This document shows positions 19,524 through 29,456 of a stretch of 64,000 bases of DNA, in pieces (position 1 is the first letter of the stretch; every line of letters starts with the position of its first letter). The DNA is taken from the NCBI GenBank assembly GCA_017642855.1, contig JAEPOO010000001.1, positions 1,707,072 through 1,771,071 on the forward strand. The letters run 5' to 3'. Below the pieces are notes generated by a model. The model was not told the DNA's origin. It did no database searches and saw only the letters and a program-made list of their open reading frames with translations. This stretch comes from Pseudomonadales bacterium (GTDB lineage Bacteria > Pseudomonadota > Gammaproteobacteria > Pseudomonadales > Azotimanducaceae). A program made the translations under genes and the position numbers.

Positions 19524-20363
19524 ATGGCAGATTTATCAGGAAAAGTGGCGCTGATTTCTGGCGCGGCACGACACCGGGGATTGGGTCGCGCTATGGCCAT
19601 CCGACTGGCAGAGGATGGCGCTGATGTCATTATCACCGGACGCGCTCGTCATCCGGATGAGCGACCGGACAATGAAAAAGAAATTGCCTGGACTGGCGTG
19701 AATTCCCTCGCTGAAGAGATAGAAGGCATGGGCAGGAAAGCCCTGGCTGCAGAGGGTGACGTCACCAAACGTGAGGATGTTGAGCGTATCGTCAGTGCAG
19801 CCAAGGGCAAATTCGGCAACATCGACATACTGGTCAACAACGCGGGCGTTCCCAGTGGTGCCGGCGCGGCACCTATTCTAGATATGGATGATGACCTCTG
19901 GTACGACACGGTGGATGTGAATCTGAACGGTGTCTACCTGATGACCAAGCTCGCCGGCCAGCTGATGCGTGATAACGGCAACGGCGGTTCAATCATCAAC
20001 ATCTCTTCCACAGCCGGCCGACGAGGCATTCCGGATTATGGTGCATACTGCGCGACAAAATGGGCCGTGGTCGGATTCACTCAACAACTGGCGATCGAAC
20101 TGGCTCCTCAAAACATCAGGGTCAACTGCATTGCCCCCGGCTCACATGCCACTGACATGATGGATGGCACAATCGGCAGAACAGCAAACCGCTTTGGCAT
20201 CAGCACCGACGATGTCACTGCAGGTATTAGAAGAGCGGCACCTATGGGCCGACAAGGTCTTCCCAGCGAGCTTGCCGCCAGCGTCTCGTTTCTCGCTGGT
20301 GATGATTCGAGCTTCATGACGGGGCAAACGCTGAACGTCGACGGCGGCGCGCACATGTCATGA
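19524..20363 (+). CDS. Short-chain dehydrogenase/reductase
   Basis: A 279-residue classical SDR. The cofactor motif is slightly unusual: SGAARHRGLGRAMA, with two extra residues between the first Gly and the GLG. NNAG at the usual beta-4 site, the serine in INISSTAG and the catalytic YxxxK in YGAYCATK are present, with GQTLNVDGGAHMS at the C-terminus. I chose the ATG at 19524 (GCTGAGGGC upstream); the frame extends into the end of the dehydrogenase gene. Its stop overlaps the next start by ATGA. Placement after an acyl-CoA dehydrogenase suggests a beta-oxidation-like reduction or oxidation step. Confidence 0.9.
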   Translation: MADLSGKVALISGAARHRGLGRAMAIRLAEDGADVIITGRARHPDERPDNEKEIAWTGVNSLAEEIEGMGRKALAAEGDVTKREDVERIVSAAKGKFGNIDILVNNAGVPSGAGAAPILDMDDDLWYDTVDVNLNGVYLMTKLAGQLMRDNGNGGSIINISSTAGRRGIPDYGAYCATKWAVVGFTQQLAIELAPQNIRVNCIAPGSHATDMMDGTIGRTANRFGISTDDVTAGIRRAAPMGRQGLPSELAASVSFLAGDDSSFMTGQTLNVDGGAHMS

Positions 20364-21676
20364 AAGCAGGCTCCTTTTTCCCTGGCACACACTACTCTTC
20401 TCTGTACGCTATGGCCGGAGACGATTGTTCCCTCTTTTTCGACCTGGGGGAACTCACACCTAAACAACAGCAAGATCATCGCGACAACATCGAACTGACC
20501 GCGATGCTGCAGGTGGCTCTCGCCTGTATCGGGCACGACCGTGATCACCTGGCGTTGTATGAAAACTACCAGGACCCTGAACTCCAAAAAGTTCTAAACC
20601 GCTATCACAACTTTTTCACACGCATGGTGGATGACGTTGTGCCCATAGAACACTTCAGCTATCACCCTGCGCTTTCCTACTACGATTCAGTGGCGAAGCT
20701 GATAAGCGATAACCCTAACCTGACCGAGGTCGCGAACCTCTATATGTCCAGCGGCTCCAATTCCGTCATCCACAGGAATGAAGCACTACTCGAGATGAAT
20801 CGAAATGTGAACTCCAAAAAGCATTTCGCTGAAAACGCACCCGAGTTCGGCATCCCGGTGCCGGATACTCTGATTACCACCAAGGCAGAGTTGACCGGCG
20901 GAACCGTTTCCAGCTTTTTCAACAAGCATCGCAATAACATTGTGGCAAAACTACTTGGCCTGGCAGGCGCAAGAAATGTCACCATGGTCGATAGCATCAT
21001 AGAGTGTCAGGAGTTTGTAGCCGAATATGAAGATGACTTTGTGATCCTGCTGCAACAGCGATTGGATCTCGATTTCTATTCCGAAATGACTGTAGATCTC
21101 GTGGTATCCAACAACGACATAAAGCTATCTAACGTGCGAAAAATCCTCTTTGCCGACGGACTCTGGGTCGGCAACCTTATCGGTGAAGGTGTTGCGCTGA
21201 CAGATGAACAGTGGAGCGTCCTGCGAAACGTTGGCGAATACGCTCGCCAACAAGGTTACGTCACAGAGGAAGGCAGCAATCTCGGTATCGACTATTTTGT
21301 TGGCCAAGACGGCAGCGTCATCGTGACTGAGATTAACGCTCGCTGGACCGGCGGCCTGTTTCCCGCAGAGATACTTCGACAAAGCGGTACCGGTGGAAGA
21401 GACGCTGTCCCCTTCTTTGATCTGGTATTGATCGAAAAACGCGAGGCCTACGTGGACTTCCTCGATTGTTACCTGCTCGGCGAATATGAAGGCGATTTCG
21501 CGATGGCGCCTTTTGGCTTTGGATGTTTTCCCATCAACATGGACGGACAGAAATACTTTTATACGTGGCAAGCTGTCGTAGGAGACCTGGAGGCTTTTAA
21601 GTCGGTGAAGAAAAAAGAACTCGGGGAAGGTGTCATGCTTACGGCAGATATTATCTCTTTATCGACTTCTGGATAG
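20360..21676 (+). CDS. ATP-grasp domain protein
   Basis: A 438-residue protein with an ATP-grasp core in its second half. NNIVAKLLGLAGARNV resembles the nucleotide-binding lysine and glycine-rich strand, and GSVIVTEINARWTGG supplies the metal-binding Glu/Asn pair found at the end of ATP-grasp active sites. The N-terminal 150 residues match nothing I recognise. Such enzymes join a carboxylate to an amine or thiol through an acyl-phosphate. Its start overlaps the SDR stop (ATGA), so it is translated with it. No carrier protein or peptide substrate gene is adjacent, and the product is not predictable. Confidence 0.78.
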   Translation: MKAGSFFPGTHYSSLYAMAGDDCSLFFDLGELTPKQQQDHRDNIELTAMLQVALACIGHDRDHLALYENYQDPELQKVLNRYHNFFTRMVDDVVPIEHFSYHPALSYYDSVAKLISDNPNLTEVANLYMSSGSNSVIHRNEALLEMNRNVNSKKHFAENAPEFGIPVPDTLITTKAELTGGTVSSFFNKHRNNIVAKLLGLAGARNVTMVDSIIECQEFVAEYEDDFVILLQQRLDLDFYSEMTVDLVVSNNDIKLSNVRKILFADGLWVGNLIGEGVALTDEQWSVLRNVGEYARQQGYVTEEGSNLGIDYFVGQDGSVIVTEINARWTGGLFPAEILRQSGTGGRDAVPFFDLVLIEKREAYVDFLDCYLLGEYEGDFAMAPFGFGCFPINMDGQKYFYTWQAVVGDLEAFKSVKKKELGEGVMLTADIISLSTSG

Positions 21677-22307
21677 TCTTTCAATATTTCCTAGCAGAGT
21701 GTCGCTGCGGCTAAGACATCATTATTCAACCGATTAAGCGATGCCGATCAAATGATATTGCTCGTCACAATTCTCGGTCCACTTTGATTACTAGAGATGC
21801 CCGTTAGCATCGATGTCTCGCATGCAAGTTGAAATAAAGCTCCCGTTCTGAGAGGGACCGCTCATTGATTTAGTTCGTCGAGCGTGAGCCACACGATGAG
21901 AGCGCGTTCCGAACTGAGAATCAAGCGCGAGTCAATCAGCCTTTTTTCCAGAGACGCCCCGCTTTGTATTATCTAGAGACAAATGGGTGTTGAGCGGCTG
22001 ATCACGGGGCAACTGGTTGACTTACTCGCCACCTGAACCACCGGCCGCACCTTGGCTTCACGCTTATCATGCCTAAGGTAGTCGCGCAGCGGGTTGTCCC
22101 ATTGATTGCTTTCGTTCACCTATCGCCTGAACCGAATACGATAACAAACAGACATTGTGCTGCTTCACCAAAACGCATGGGTGCAGAGCAATGAGCGTTT
22201 TTTGCCTTCTATAATGAAAATACCTTCAAGGTCCAAACGAGACCCAGCACCTTGCTGTTAATCTCTAATTGATGCATCTTTTCGCGACTGCCTTGAAGCG
22301 ATGCGAC
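21677..22307. other. Long intergenic region with a possible promoter and a doubtful small ORF
   Basis: About 630 bp without a firm gene. On the minus strand a 48-codon frame (GTG at 22119 to TAG at 21973) begins NESNQWDNPLRDYLRHD, protein-like in composition but unrecognised; it may be a relic. A perfect TATAAT at 22210-22215 could be the -10 box for the oxygenase gene at 22308, but its -35 is poor. I see no tRNA or insertion-sequence ends. Confidence 0.4.
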
Positions 22308-23120
22308 ATGACCGACAAAGAGTTCCCCTGGTACGACGGTGGTTGGTTGCGCTGTTACCACAGTGCCCGACAATATCTTGGCGCTAACGATGTTTCAGCT
22401 TTAGCCACTTTTGAACAGCAGATGGCGCCCCTGAGGACCCGCCGCGACTTCAAACCACTGCTGATGAAAAACCTGATTCAAGATGACATTCTGACAGCAT
22501 TGAAAACACACCTGTCGCTGATGTCCGAAGATGACATGGACCCAACTGAATTCTTCAGTTTCGGCCGCCTGATTAGCACTGATGTGCCGATACTTGACGA
22601 GTTACAGGAGCAGCTGGCAACGGTCGTTGCAAATGCCTGCAAAGAGAAAGTAGAAAGAAACTACAATTTTCTCAGCCTGTACAATAATTTTGGCATCTGC
22701 GAGCCGCATATGGACGCTCCCGAAGCAAAGTGGACTTTGGACATCTGTATCGATCAGTCAGAGCCCTGGCCAATATATTTGTCAGACACACAAGAATGGC
22801 CTGTCCCGAACCCCAAAACCGACTCTGATCTGGATTGGAAGTCTTTCATCCTGAGTACCGTCCAGTTTCGCGAATACACACTCATGCCCGGTGACGCATT
22901 GCTCTTTTCAGGTTCCAGTCAATGGCATTACCGCAACCGAATTGAGCAGCGACACTCCAATAATTATTGCCACCTGGCGTTTTTACACTATGTCCCTGAG
23001 GGCTGCAGGAAGCGTTGCCGTCCACGGAGGTGGGCAAGCCTGTTTGAACAACCAGGTCTTGCCACATTACCAGCCATTGAAGACTATATTTCAGAGTATG
23101 AATCTGACTCTAAAGAATAG
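22308..23120 (+). CDS. 2OG-Fe(II) oxygenase-like protein
   Basis: A 270-residue protein with the facial triad of Fe(II)/2-oxoglutarate oxygenases: H134-x-D136 in CEPHMDAPEA, and distal His207 in GSSQWHYRNRI followed by Arg209 and Arg211, either of which could hold the 2-oxoglutarate carboxylate. The preceding PGDALLFSGSSQWH is the typical strand before the distal His. Start: ATG at 22308 (MTDKEF) is preferred; an ATG at 22272 would add 12 residues. It stands alone after a long spacer. The substrate could be a protein, peptide or small molecule. Confidence 0.75.
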   Translation: MTDKEFPWYDGGWLRCYHSARQYLGANDVSALATFEQQMAPLRTRRDFKPLLMKNLIQDDILTALKTHLSLMSEDDMDPTEFFSFGRLISTDVPILDELQEQLATVVANACKEKVERNYNFLSLYNNFGICEPHMDAPEAKWTLDICIDQSEPWPIYLSDTQEWPVPNPKTDSDLDWKSFILSTVQFREYTLMPGDALLFSGSSQWHYRNRIEQRHSNNYCHLAFLHYVPEGCRKRCRPRRWASLFEQPGLATLPAIEDYISEYESDSKE

Positions 23121-23221
23121 ATGGCCGGAATATCTTTCTACACGATCAGCGACTTTCACCCCATGAAAGCGCTCAAATAAAACAGGGTGATGACGTCATG
23201 CCAACCGCCGCGGCCTGCAAC

Positions 23222-24016
23222 TTAACTGCCGGTATAGTTCGGCGCTCGCTTCTCAACAAAGGCACGCATACCTTCTTTCGCATCGTTGGTTCGTGCACAC
23301 ATCAGCTGGTTACGATTCTCAATGGTCATGGCAGCTTCAAGACCCGCCGCATCAATCGCCATATTCAGTCCCTCTTTCGTGAGCCTAAGGCCCATTGGTG
23401 AGGTTGTAAGCATCTCATCAATGTAAGGTTGAGCTGCGGCTTCAAGTTGATCATCAGGCACCACCTCAGACACAAGGTTGGTCGCCAATGCTCGATCTGC
23501 GTGGATGAAGCGGCCAGTCAGCATTAACTCAGAGGCAACAGAAGTGCCGACGAGGCGAGGTAAGAAATAGCTGGAGCCCATATCGCAGGCTGACAGTCCG
23601 ATACGAATAAACGCTGCATTCATTTTCGCGCTCTCACCCGCAATACGAATATCGGAAGCAAGCACAAAAGAAAAACCGCCCCCACATGCAGGGCCCTGCA
23701 CCAGGGAGATAATCGGTTGAGGACAACGACGCATCCGAATATAGACCTCAGCGAGGTAACCCTGGAAACCCATGCCGCCACCAAAAGGCTGTTCATAAGT
23801 GCATGCCTGGGATGCTTTGATGTCGAGCCCGGCACAAAACGCTCTGCCGGCACCACGCATCACGACAATTCTTGTGTCCTTGTCTTCAATCAATCCACCA
23901 AAGTAGTCGCGAAGCTCGGTAACCATCGGCGTGTTGATCGAATTCAGGGCTTCCGGCCGGTTCAACGTCAGCCAATCAACCTGGCCGCGTTTTTCAATGG
24001 AAATTGTCTCGTACAT
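23222..24016 (-). CDS. Enoyl-CoA hydratase/isomerase (crotonase family)
   Basis: A 264-residue crotonase, last gene of the IcmF operon. The first oxyanion-hole block GAGRAFCAGLDIKAS and the second GPACGGGFSFVLASDIR are intact. The active-site acidic region reads IGLSACDMGSSYFLPRLVG, with Asp rather than the Glu common in classical hydratases, so chemistry other than hydration is possible. It starts 17 bp after the LLM gene. Together with the mutase and acyl-CoA dehydrogenase it would process branched or rearranged acyl-CoAs. Confidence 0.88.
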   Translation of the reverse strand: MYETISIEKRGQVDWLTLNRPEALNSINTPMVTELRDYFGGLIEDKDTRIVVMRGAGRAFCAGLDIKASQACTYEQPFGGGMGFQGYLAEVYIRMRRCPQPIISLVQGPACGGGFSFVLASDIRIAGESAKMNAAFIRIGLSACDMGSSYFLPRLVGTSVASELMLTGRFIHADRALATNLVSEVVPDDQLEAAAQPYIDEMLTTSPMGLRLTKEGLNMAIDAAGLEAAMTIENRNQLMCARTNDAKEGMRAFVEKRAPNYTGS

Positions 24017-24033
24017 GATCTGTTCCTTGTTTT

Positions 24034-24786
24034 TTAGCTGACTAACTTACGAATCTCAGATGGCGCGGGCGCACCAGGAATAAACATAACAACGGCATCA
24101 TCAAAGCCCGCTGCGGCATATCTTGAAAGCGTCTCGCCGAGTTCACCCACATCGGTTTCACCGGAAACGATAATGGTAGACACCACAGCTCGCGCGCCTC
24201 CCGCTTCACGGTAATCCGGGATAATTTGCTCCAGGTCTTCGACGCTTCTGTGCATACCGGATGCTATCCAAAAGTCGAAGTCTTCCGCGGCTCGCTTGAC
24301 GCCTTTATCCCAGGTACCGTAGCCGAGCTTTGGTCCACCCTCGACATCTGGCCAGGGGCTGATTGACTTGCCGTTCTGCGCCCCGTCATTGAACCAACCT
24401 CGAAGCAGCGCCAGCTTTTCACTAAATGCTTTGAATCGATGACTGAACTCGCTGCCATGAATCTCGTGATCAACTTCCGTTGAGCCAGCACCAACACCGA
24501 GCAGCAATCGCCCACCGGCAACCTGCATCAGTGAAAAAGACTTTAGTGCGACATCAACCGGCTCATACAAAGAAAGCTGCAGGATACCGGTGCCGAGTTC
24601 CACATGATCAGTGGCCACTGCCGCTGCTGTCAGTGCAATAAACGGGTCCGTGACCATAAAACCACGCCCCATCGCCTGGGCGCTCCACAAGCTGTCATAA
24701 CCTTCGCCTTCCAGCTGTCGTGCCTGCGTTGCAAGTCCATTTGGATGGGTCGGATCAACCGGCCCCAGAAGTGCCCCTAGTCTCAT
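24034..24786 (-). CDS. LLM-class flavin-dependent oxidoreductase
   Basis: A 250-residue luciferase-like protein, rather short for the family (usually 280-350). Visible features are the EGYDSLWSAQAMGRG strand-loop, TDHVELGTGILQLSLYEPVD and GGRLLLGVGAGSTEVDHEIHG, all typical of the TIM-barrel LLM fold that binds FMN or F420. No flavin reductase gene is near. It lies between the BtuF-like and crotonase genes with 10 and 17 bp gaps, so it belongs to the operon. The reaction is unknown; oxidation of an acyl-CoA-linked intermediate is a guess. Confidence 0.83.
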   Translation of the reverse strand: MRLGALLGPVDPTHPNGLATQARQLEGEGYDSLWSAQAMGRGFMVTDPFIALTAAAVATDHVELGTGILQLSLYEPVDVALKSFSLMQVAGGRLLLGVGAGSTEVDHEIHGSEFSHRFKAFSEKLALLRGWFNDGAQNGKSISPWPDVEGGPKLGYGTWDKGVKRAAEDFDFWIASGMHRSVEDLEQIIPDYREAGGARAVVSTIIVSGETDVGELGETLSRYAAAGFDDAVVMFIPGAPAPSEIRKLVS

Positions 24787-24796
24787 GAAGAAAGCC

Positions 24797-25549
24797 TCAA
24801 GCGTTTGATTCCATAAATTGCTTTAGCAGTCGAAAGCTTCGGGTACCAAACCACGAATAAAATTCACCATCGACCAGCACGCCATTAAAACCGGCCTCAG
24901 TCAGCGCATCAACATGGCGCCCAAAGGGAAATGGCTCTGAGGAAAAAAGATAAAAAACGTCAGGGTCGGGCAACCCCTTTTCATCAAGTTCCGGATAAGG
25001 TTTCTCATGTTCCGGCAGATAAGCATCTAAACCAACTTTACGGAGCATGGAACCAATAAAGGTTTCCCTGCTCACAGCCATCCACGGGTTTCGCCAGATC
25101 ATATATTCAATGCGTTTAAAGCCGGACTTCCTATCGCCCACCTGATCAATGATCGCAGGTACCTCTGAAAAGCCTCGGAAATCGAGGTTCGGTTTGCTCG
25201 CGAGTCGCTGCCACTCTGCGCCAAGGGTTGCGATTGACTCACTTTCCAATTTGTCAGAAAGCGAACGCAGTTCATCACCAATCGTATCGACACTGGTGAT
25301 GTGAGTCGCGTGAAGCGGATAAGGACAGCTCTCCGCCATTGGCAGGGTGTTTTCCTCCCTGTCCATGACGACGATATCTGGTTTGAGTGCTTTGCAGGCA
25401 TCCCAGTTGACGTCTTTGGTGCCGCCAACCACGGGAATACTTTCGACATCCGCGGCCGGATGGATGCAGAAACGGGTGCGCCCTACGACGTCGACATCAC
25501 AGTTAATCAGCGTCTCGGTCAGGCTGGGTACGAGCGATACGACGCGCAT
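24797..25549 (-). CDS. BtuF-like cobalamin/metal-chelate binding protein without signal peptide
   Basis: A 250-residue protein of the helical-backbone metal receptor fold (BtuF/FhuD type). It begins at once with the first strand, MRVVSLVPSLTETL, then VVGRTRFCIHP and ALKPDIVVMDREEN, as in mature BtuF, but has no signal peptide or lipobox, so it should be cytoplasmic. BtuF binds vitamin B12. Location 18 bp downstream of the B12-dependent mutase gene suggests it binds or delivers cobalamin inside the cell; this is an inference. The alternative, a start error hiding a signal, is unlikely because the gene above ends 18 bp away. Confidence 0.8.
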   Translation of the reverse strand: MRVVSLVPSLTETLINCDVDVVGRTRFCIHPAADVESIPVVGGTKDVNWDACKALKPDIVVMDREENTLPMAESCPYPLHATHITSVDTIGDELRSLSDKLESESIATLGAEWQRLASKPNLDFRGFSEVPAIIDQVGDRKSGFKRIEYMIWRNPWMAVSRETFIGSMLRKVGLDAYLPEHEKPYPELDEKGLPDPDVFYLFSSEPFPFGRHVDALTEAGFNGVLVDGEFYSWFGTRSFRLLKQFMESNA

Positions 25550-25567
25550 GCGAACCCGACTGCTGCT

Positions 25568-28500
25568 TTATGTGCTACGACGATATTGACCGCCAACCTC
25601 AAAAAAAGCATCGGTCAGCTGGCCGAGAGAACAGTGCTGGACCGCCTCCATCAGAGCTTCAAAACCGTTGCCGCCTTCGGAAACAACCTGCTTGAGATGT
25701 TCAAGCGCGGCTTCTGACTGATCTGAATGACGCGCCTGGAAGTCCGCAAGTCTGGCAATCTGGCTCTGCTTTTCTTCTTCCGTTGAACGGGCAAGTTCGA
25801 TGGTCGTTTCTTCCGGCTCGGATTCCGGCTGGAAGGTGTTCACACCAATAATCGGCAGAGAACCATCGTGCTTGAGCGTCTCGTACTTCATGGACTCTTC
25901 CTGGATCTTGCCGCGCTGGTAACCAGTTTCCATGGCACCAAGCACGCCGCCACGATCCGAGATGCTTTCGAACTCACGTAATACCGCTTCTTCAACCAGG
26001 TCTGTCAGTTCATCCATGATGAACGAGCCCTGGTTCGGGTTTTCGGTTTTGGTCACACCAAATTCGCGGTTGATGATCAGCTGAATCGCCAGAGCACGAC
26101 GAACCGATTCTTCGGTCGGTGTCGTGATCGCTTCGTCATAAGCATTGGTATGCAGACTGTTGCAGTTGTCATTAATCGCAAGGAGCGCCTGCAGCGTGGT
26201 ACGAATATCATTGAACTGCATTTCCTGAGCGTGCAGCGAACGACCGGAGGTCTGAATGTGATACTTCAATTTCTGGCTTCGTTCATTGGCACCATACTTC
26301 TCACGCATCGCAACCGCCCAGATACGACGTGCTACTCGACCGATGACGGTGTACTCAGGGTCCATACCGTTCGAGAAGAAGAACGACAGGTTGGGTGCAA
26401 AGTCATCAATATGCATGCCGCGAGCAAGGTAAGCCTCAACAAAGGTGAAGCCGTTTGCCAGGGTAAAAGCCAGCTGTGAAATCGGGTTCGCGCCGGCCTC
26501 GGCAATGTGATATCCGGAGATGGAAACTGAGTAGAAGTTACGCACCTGGTTATCGATAAAGTACTGCTGAATGTCACCCATCATGCGCAGGCTGAACTCA
26601 GTGGAGAAGATACAGGTGTTCTGACCCTGGTCTTCCTTCAGGATATCTGCCTGAACCGTGCCTCGGACGTTCGCCAGAGCGAACGCCTTGATCTCGGCAC
26701 GCTCCGCTTCATTCGGTTCACGGCCTTCTTTCTCCTGGAACTTTCCAACCTGCTGTTCAATGGCAGTATTCAGGAACATCGCCAGGATCGCAGGCGCCGG
26801 TCCGTTGATCGTCATCGAAACGGAAGTGCTTGGGTTACAGAGATCGAATCCTCCGTACAGGACTTTCATATCGTCCAGCGTCGCGATCGACACACCGGAG
26901 TTTCCGATCTTGCCGTAAATATCGGGGCGAGTTGCCGGATCAAATCCATAAAGCGTCACGCTATCGAATGCTGTTGAGAGACGCTTGGCGTCTGAGTGCT
27001 CAGACAGCTTCTTGAATCGACGGTTGGTTCGAGCGGGATCACCCTCACCTGCGAACATACGCGCGGGATCTTCACCCTCACGCTTGAATGGGAATACACC
27101 CGCAGTGAACGGGAAGTAACCTGGCATGTTTTCACGCTTCAGGAAGCTGAGCAGTTCACCATGATCTTCGTACTGAGGCACAGCAACCCGTGAGATCCAG
27201 TTTCCAGAAAGCGACTCACTACCAAGACGTGTTCGGATCTCTTTACCTGATGAAGTTGTTTCAACACGCTCCTCACCCTGATAGCCCTCTTTCATCGCCG
27301 GCCAGTTTTCCAGGAGCTTTTTGTTTTCCGAAGTCAGTGCGTCTTCTTTCTGCTCAATGAGCACGCCAATCTTCTCGTTCTCTTCGCCGAGCATTTCCAG
27401 CGTACCATTCAGCTGCTGACGCTCACGTGCGACACGTGCCTGTTCCTGGGTCTCTGAATGATAGGTGCGAACCGACTCTGCAATCTCTGCGAGGTAACGG
27501 ACTCGAGCCGCTGGTACGATGACAGATCGTTCACTCGGTACGCGGCTGTCGATATAGGCGAGTTTTGATTCCCACTCACGAAGGCCTTTTTCACGAAGCA
27601 CAGACAGCAAACCGTGATAAGCAGCGGAAACGCCATCGTCACCGAACCTGGAGGCGATCGTGCCAAAGACCGGCAGTTCTTTCGGAGATTGATCCCAGGC
27701 CTCGCGGTTACGCTGAACCTGCTTCGCGACATCTCGCTGAGCATCTTCTGCGCCTTTTCGGTCAAACTTGTTGATGATCACGATGTCTGCGAAATCCAGC
27801 ATGTCGATTTTCTCGAGCTGGCTCTGGGCGCCAAACTCCGGCGTCATGACATACATGGAGGCGTCCACGTAAGGCACAATGCCGGCATCACCCTGCCCGA
27901 TACCCGGTGTTTCTACCACAATCAGATCAAAATTGAATTTGCGAGTCGCTGCTATCACCTCAGTCAGATAGTCGGGCACTTCGCCGGTTGACTGACGAGT
28001 TGCGATAGAGCGCATAAAAATATTGTCCGCATAGATCGAATTCATGCGGATGCGGTCACCCAGCAGCGCGCCTCCTGTCTTCCGGCGGGTTGGATCTATC
28101 GCAAGGATTGCAATATTGGCGGTGTCACCGCTGTCTGTCCGGAAGCGGCGGATAATCTCATCTGTCAGAGACGACTTACCCGCACCACCAGTACCCGTGA
28201 TACCCAGCACAGGTATCGAACGGTCAGAACCCAGCTTCAATGCCGCGAGGTCGCCTGCACCCATTTCACCGCGCTCAATGGCGGTGATCATGCTGGAGAG
28301 TGCCAGATAGTTATCTGCTTGAACTTCCTGGCCACGATGACCGGTTGAACCTGCGGCACGGCACGTATCCACCATGTCCTGGATCATGCCAACGAGCCCC
28401 ATGTTCATACCGTCTTGAGGCGAGTAGATTCGCGCGACACCGTAATCGTGCAGCTCTTGAATCTCTTCCGGCACGATGACACCACCGCCACCGCCAAATA

Positions 28501-28816
28501 CCTTGATGTGAGAAGCACCGTGTTCTTTCAGCATGTCCACGACGTACTTGAAGTACTCAACATGACCGCCCTGATAGGAGCTGATAGCGATACCCTGCAC
28601 GTCTTCCTGCAATGCTGCCTGAACAACTTCAGCAACCGATCGGTTGTGTGCGAGGTGAATCACCTCAACACCTAACGACTGCAGAATACGACGCATGATG
28701 TTGATAGATGCATCATGTCCATCGAACAGACTGGCTGCGGTCACAAATCTCAGTGGCGGCTGCTCCTGTACCGTCTGAGTACTGCCTTCTACGGATCTGA
28801 CTTTTGCTTCTGACAT
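25568..28816 (-). CDS. icmF: Fused isobutyryl-CoA mutase IcmF
   Basis: A 1082-residue fusion with the full IcmF order. Residues 22-155 form the B12-binding domain with DGHD at 32-35 (His34 is the lower cobalt ligand). Residues 200-430 are the MeaB-type G-protein chaperone: Walker A GTGGAGKS at 208-215 and NKFD at 349-352. The linker leads to the mutase large barrel, about 530-1080, with ISGYH ending at His770. Two substrate-specificity positions read Phe575 (GVFPFK) and Gln732 (GQNTCIF), where methylmalonyl-CoA mutase has Tyr and Arg; this is the isobutyryl-CoA mutase pattern. It interconverts isobutyryl- and n-butyryl-CoA, and some homologues also act on pivalyl/isovaleryl-CoA. Confidence 0.95.
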   Translation of the reverse strand: MSEAKVRSVEGSTQTVQEQPPLRFVTAASLFDGHDASINIMRRILQSLGVEVIHLAHNRSVAEVVQAALQEDVQGIAISSYQGGHVEYFKYVVDMLKEHGASHIKVFGGGGGVIVPEEIQELHDYGVARIYSPQDGMNMGLVGMIQDMVDTCRAAGSTGHRGQEVQADNYLALSSMITAIERGEMGAGDLAALKLGSDRSIPVLGITGTGGAGKSSLTDEIIRRFRTDSGDTANIAILAIDPTRRKTGGALLGDRIRMNSIYADNIFMRSIATRQSTGEVPDYLTEVIAATRKFNFDLIVVETPGIGQGDAGIVPYVDASMYVMTPEFGAQSQLEKIDMLDFADIVIINKFDRKGAEDAQRDVAKQVQRNREAWDQSPKELPVFGTIASRFGDDGVSAAYHGLLSVLREKGLREWESKLAYIDSRVPSERSVIVPAARVRYLAEIAESVRTYHSETQEQARVARERQQLNGTLEMLGEENEKIGVLIEQKEDALTSENKKLLENWPAMKEGYQGEERVETTSSGKEIRTRLGSESLSGNWISRVAVPQYEDHGELLSFLKRENMPGYFPFTAGVFPFKREGEDPARMFAGEGDPARTNRRFKKLSEHSDAKRLSTAFDSVTLYGFDPATRPDIYGKIGNSGVSIATLDDMKVLYGGFDLCNPSTSVSMTINGPAPAILAMFLNTAIEQQVGKFQEKEGREPNEAERAEIKAFALANVRGTVQADILKEDQGQNTCIFSTEFSLRMMGDIQQYFIDNQVRNFYSVSISGYHIAEAGANPISQLAFTLANGFTFVEAYLARGMHIDDFAPNLSFFFSNGMDPEYTVIGRVARRIWAVAMREKYGANERSQKLKYHIQTSGRSLHAQEMQFNDIRTTLQALLAINDNCNSLHTNAYDEAITTPTEESVRRALAIQLIINREFGVTKTENPNQGSFIMDELTDLVEEAVLREFESISDRGGVLGAMETGYQRGKIQEESMKYETLKHDGSLPIIGVNTFQPESEPEETTIELARSTEEEKQSQIARLADFQARHSDQSEAALEHLKQVVSEGGNGFEALMEAVQHCSLGQLTDAFFEVGGQYRRST

Positions 28817-28828
28817 GGTATTCCCCTC

Positions 28829-29452
28829 TTATTCTGCTGCGATCAGCAGCGTCATTGTATTCTTAAGATTGTCGTGCAGCTGCCTGGTTTCCTCCAGGTC
28901 ACTTGGGTTGGCCAGCCAGTAGTAAACGATACCGATGACTGACGCGCAGAACTGAGCAGCAATTTCATCTGCCCGTGATTTTGTTTTCTGAAGAATCTGC
29001 GGATCCGTATTAATCCAGTTCACCATGTCCTGGTGACGCCGGTTGTGAATGTTGCCAATGATGGCTGAAAGTTCAGAACCTGCATTAACCGACTCGAACC
29101 ACAAGGTGTAGAACGCTCTCACCTGATCGGGTGCTTCCACACAAAATCGGTAGTGCTGATCCAGGGCATCATGGATGGCGTCGAGACCCGTCTTCTGTTC
29201 TGTCGCGTCGGTGAGTTGAGACAACCAGATCTCTCCCACATGACGGAGTACAAACGCATAGAGGTTGTCTTTCGAACCAAACCGCTGGCCGGCAAGGCCG
29301 CGGGAGTAGCCCGCCATCAAACCAACTTCTTTCAGGCTTGTTGCCGCAGGACCGAGTTCCACAATCAGGCGAACGGCAGCTTCCAACATCTTCTTGTCGG
29401 AAATCTCTGTTCTTTCCGCCTGGGTCAGGCGACCTGTTTGTTTGATGGTCAT
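28829..29452 (-). CDS. TetR family regulator of the IcmF operon
   Basis: A regulator of about 207 residues with a TetR HTH: RTEISDKKMLEAAVRLIVE, then TSLKEVGLMAGYSRGLAGQRFGSKDNLY (quoted in parts). The helix-turn-helix is followed by a helical ligand domain containing the WFESVNAG stretch seen in fatty-acid type TetR proteins. I chose the ATG at 29452, 4 bp beyond the dehydrogenase stop; an in-frame ATG at 29473 would overlap that gene. It is second in the operon and the 21-bp palindrome ahead of the first gene is its likely target, making the operon self-regulated by an acyl-CoA or related ligand. Confidence 0.85.
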   Translation of the reverse strand: MTIKQTGRLTQAERTEISDKKMLEAAVRLIVELGPAATSLKEVGLMAGYSRGLAGQRFGSKDNLYAFVLRHVGEIWLSQLTDATEQKTGLDAIHDALDQHYRFCVEAPDQVRAFYTLWFESVNAGSELSAIIGNIHNRRHQDMVNWINTDPQILQKTKSRADEIAAQFCASVIGIVYYWLANPSDLEETRQLHDNLKNTMTLLIAAE

Positions 29453-29456
29453 TGGA

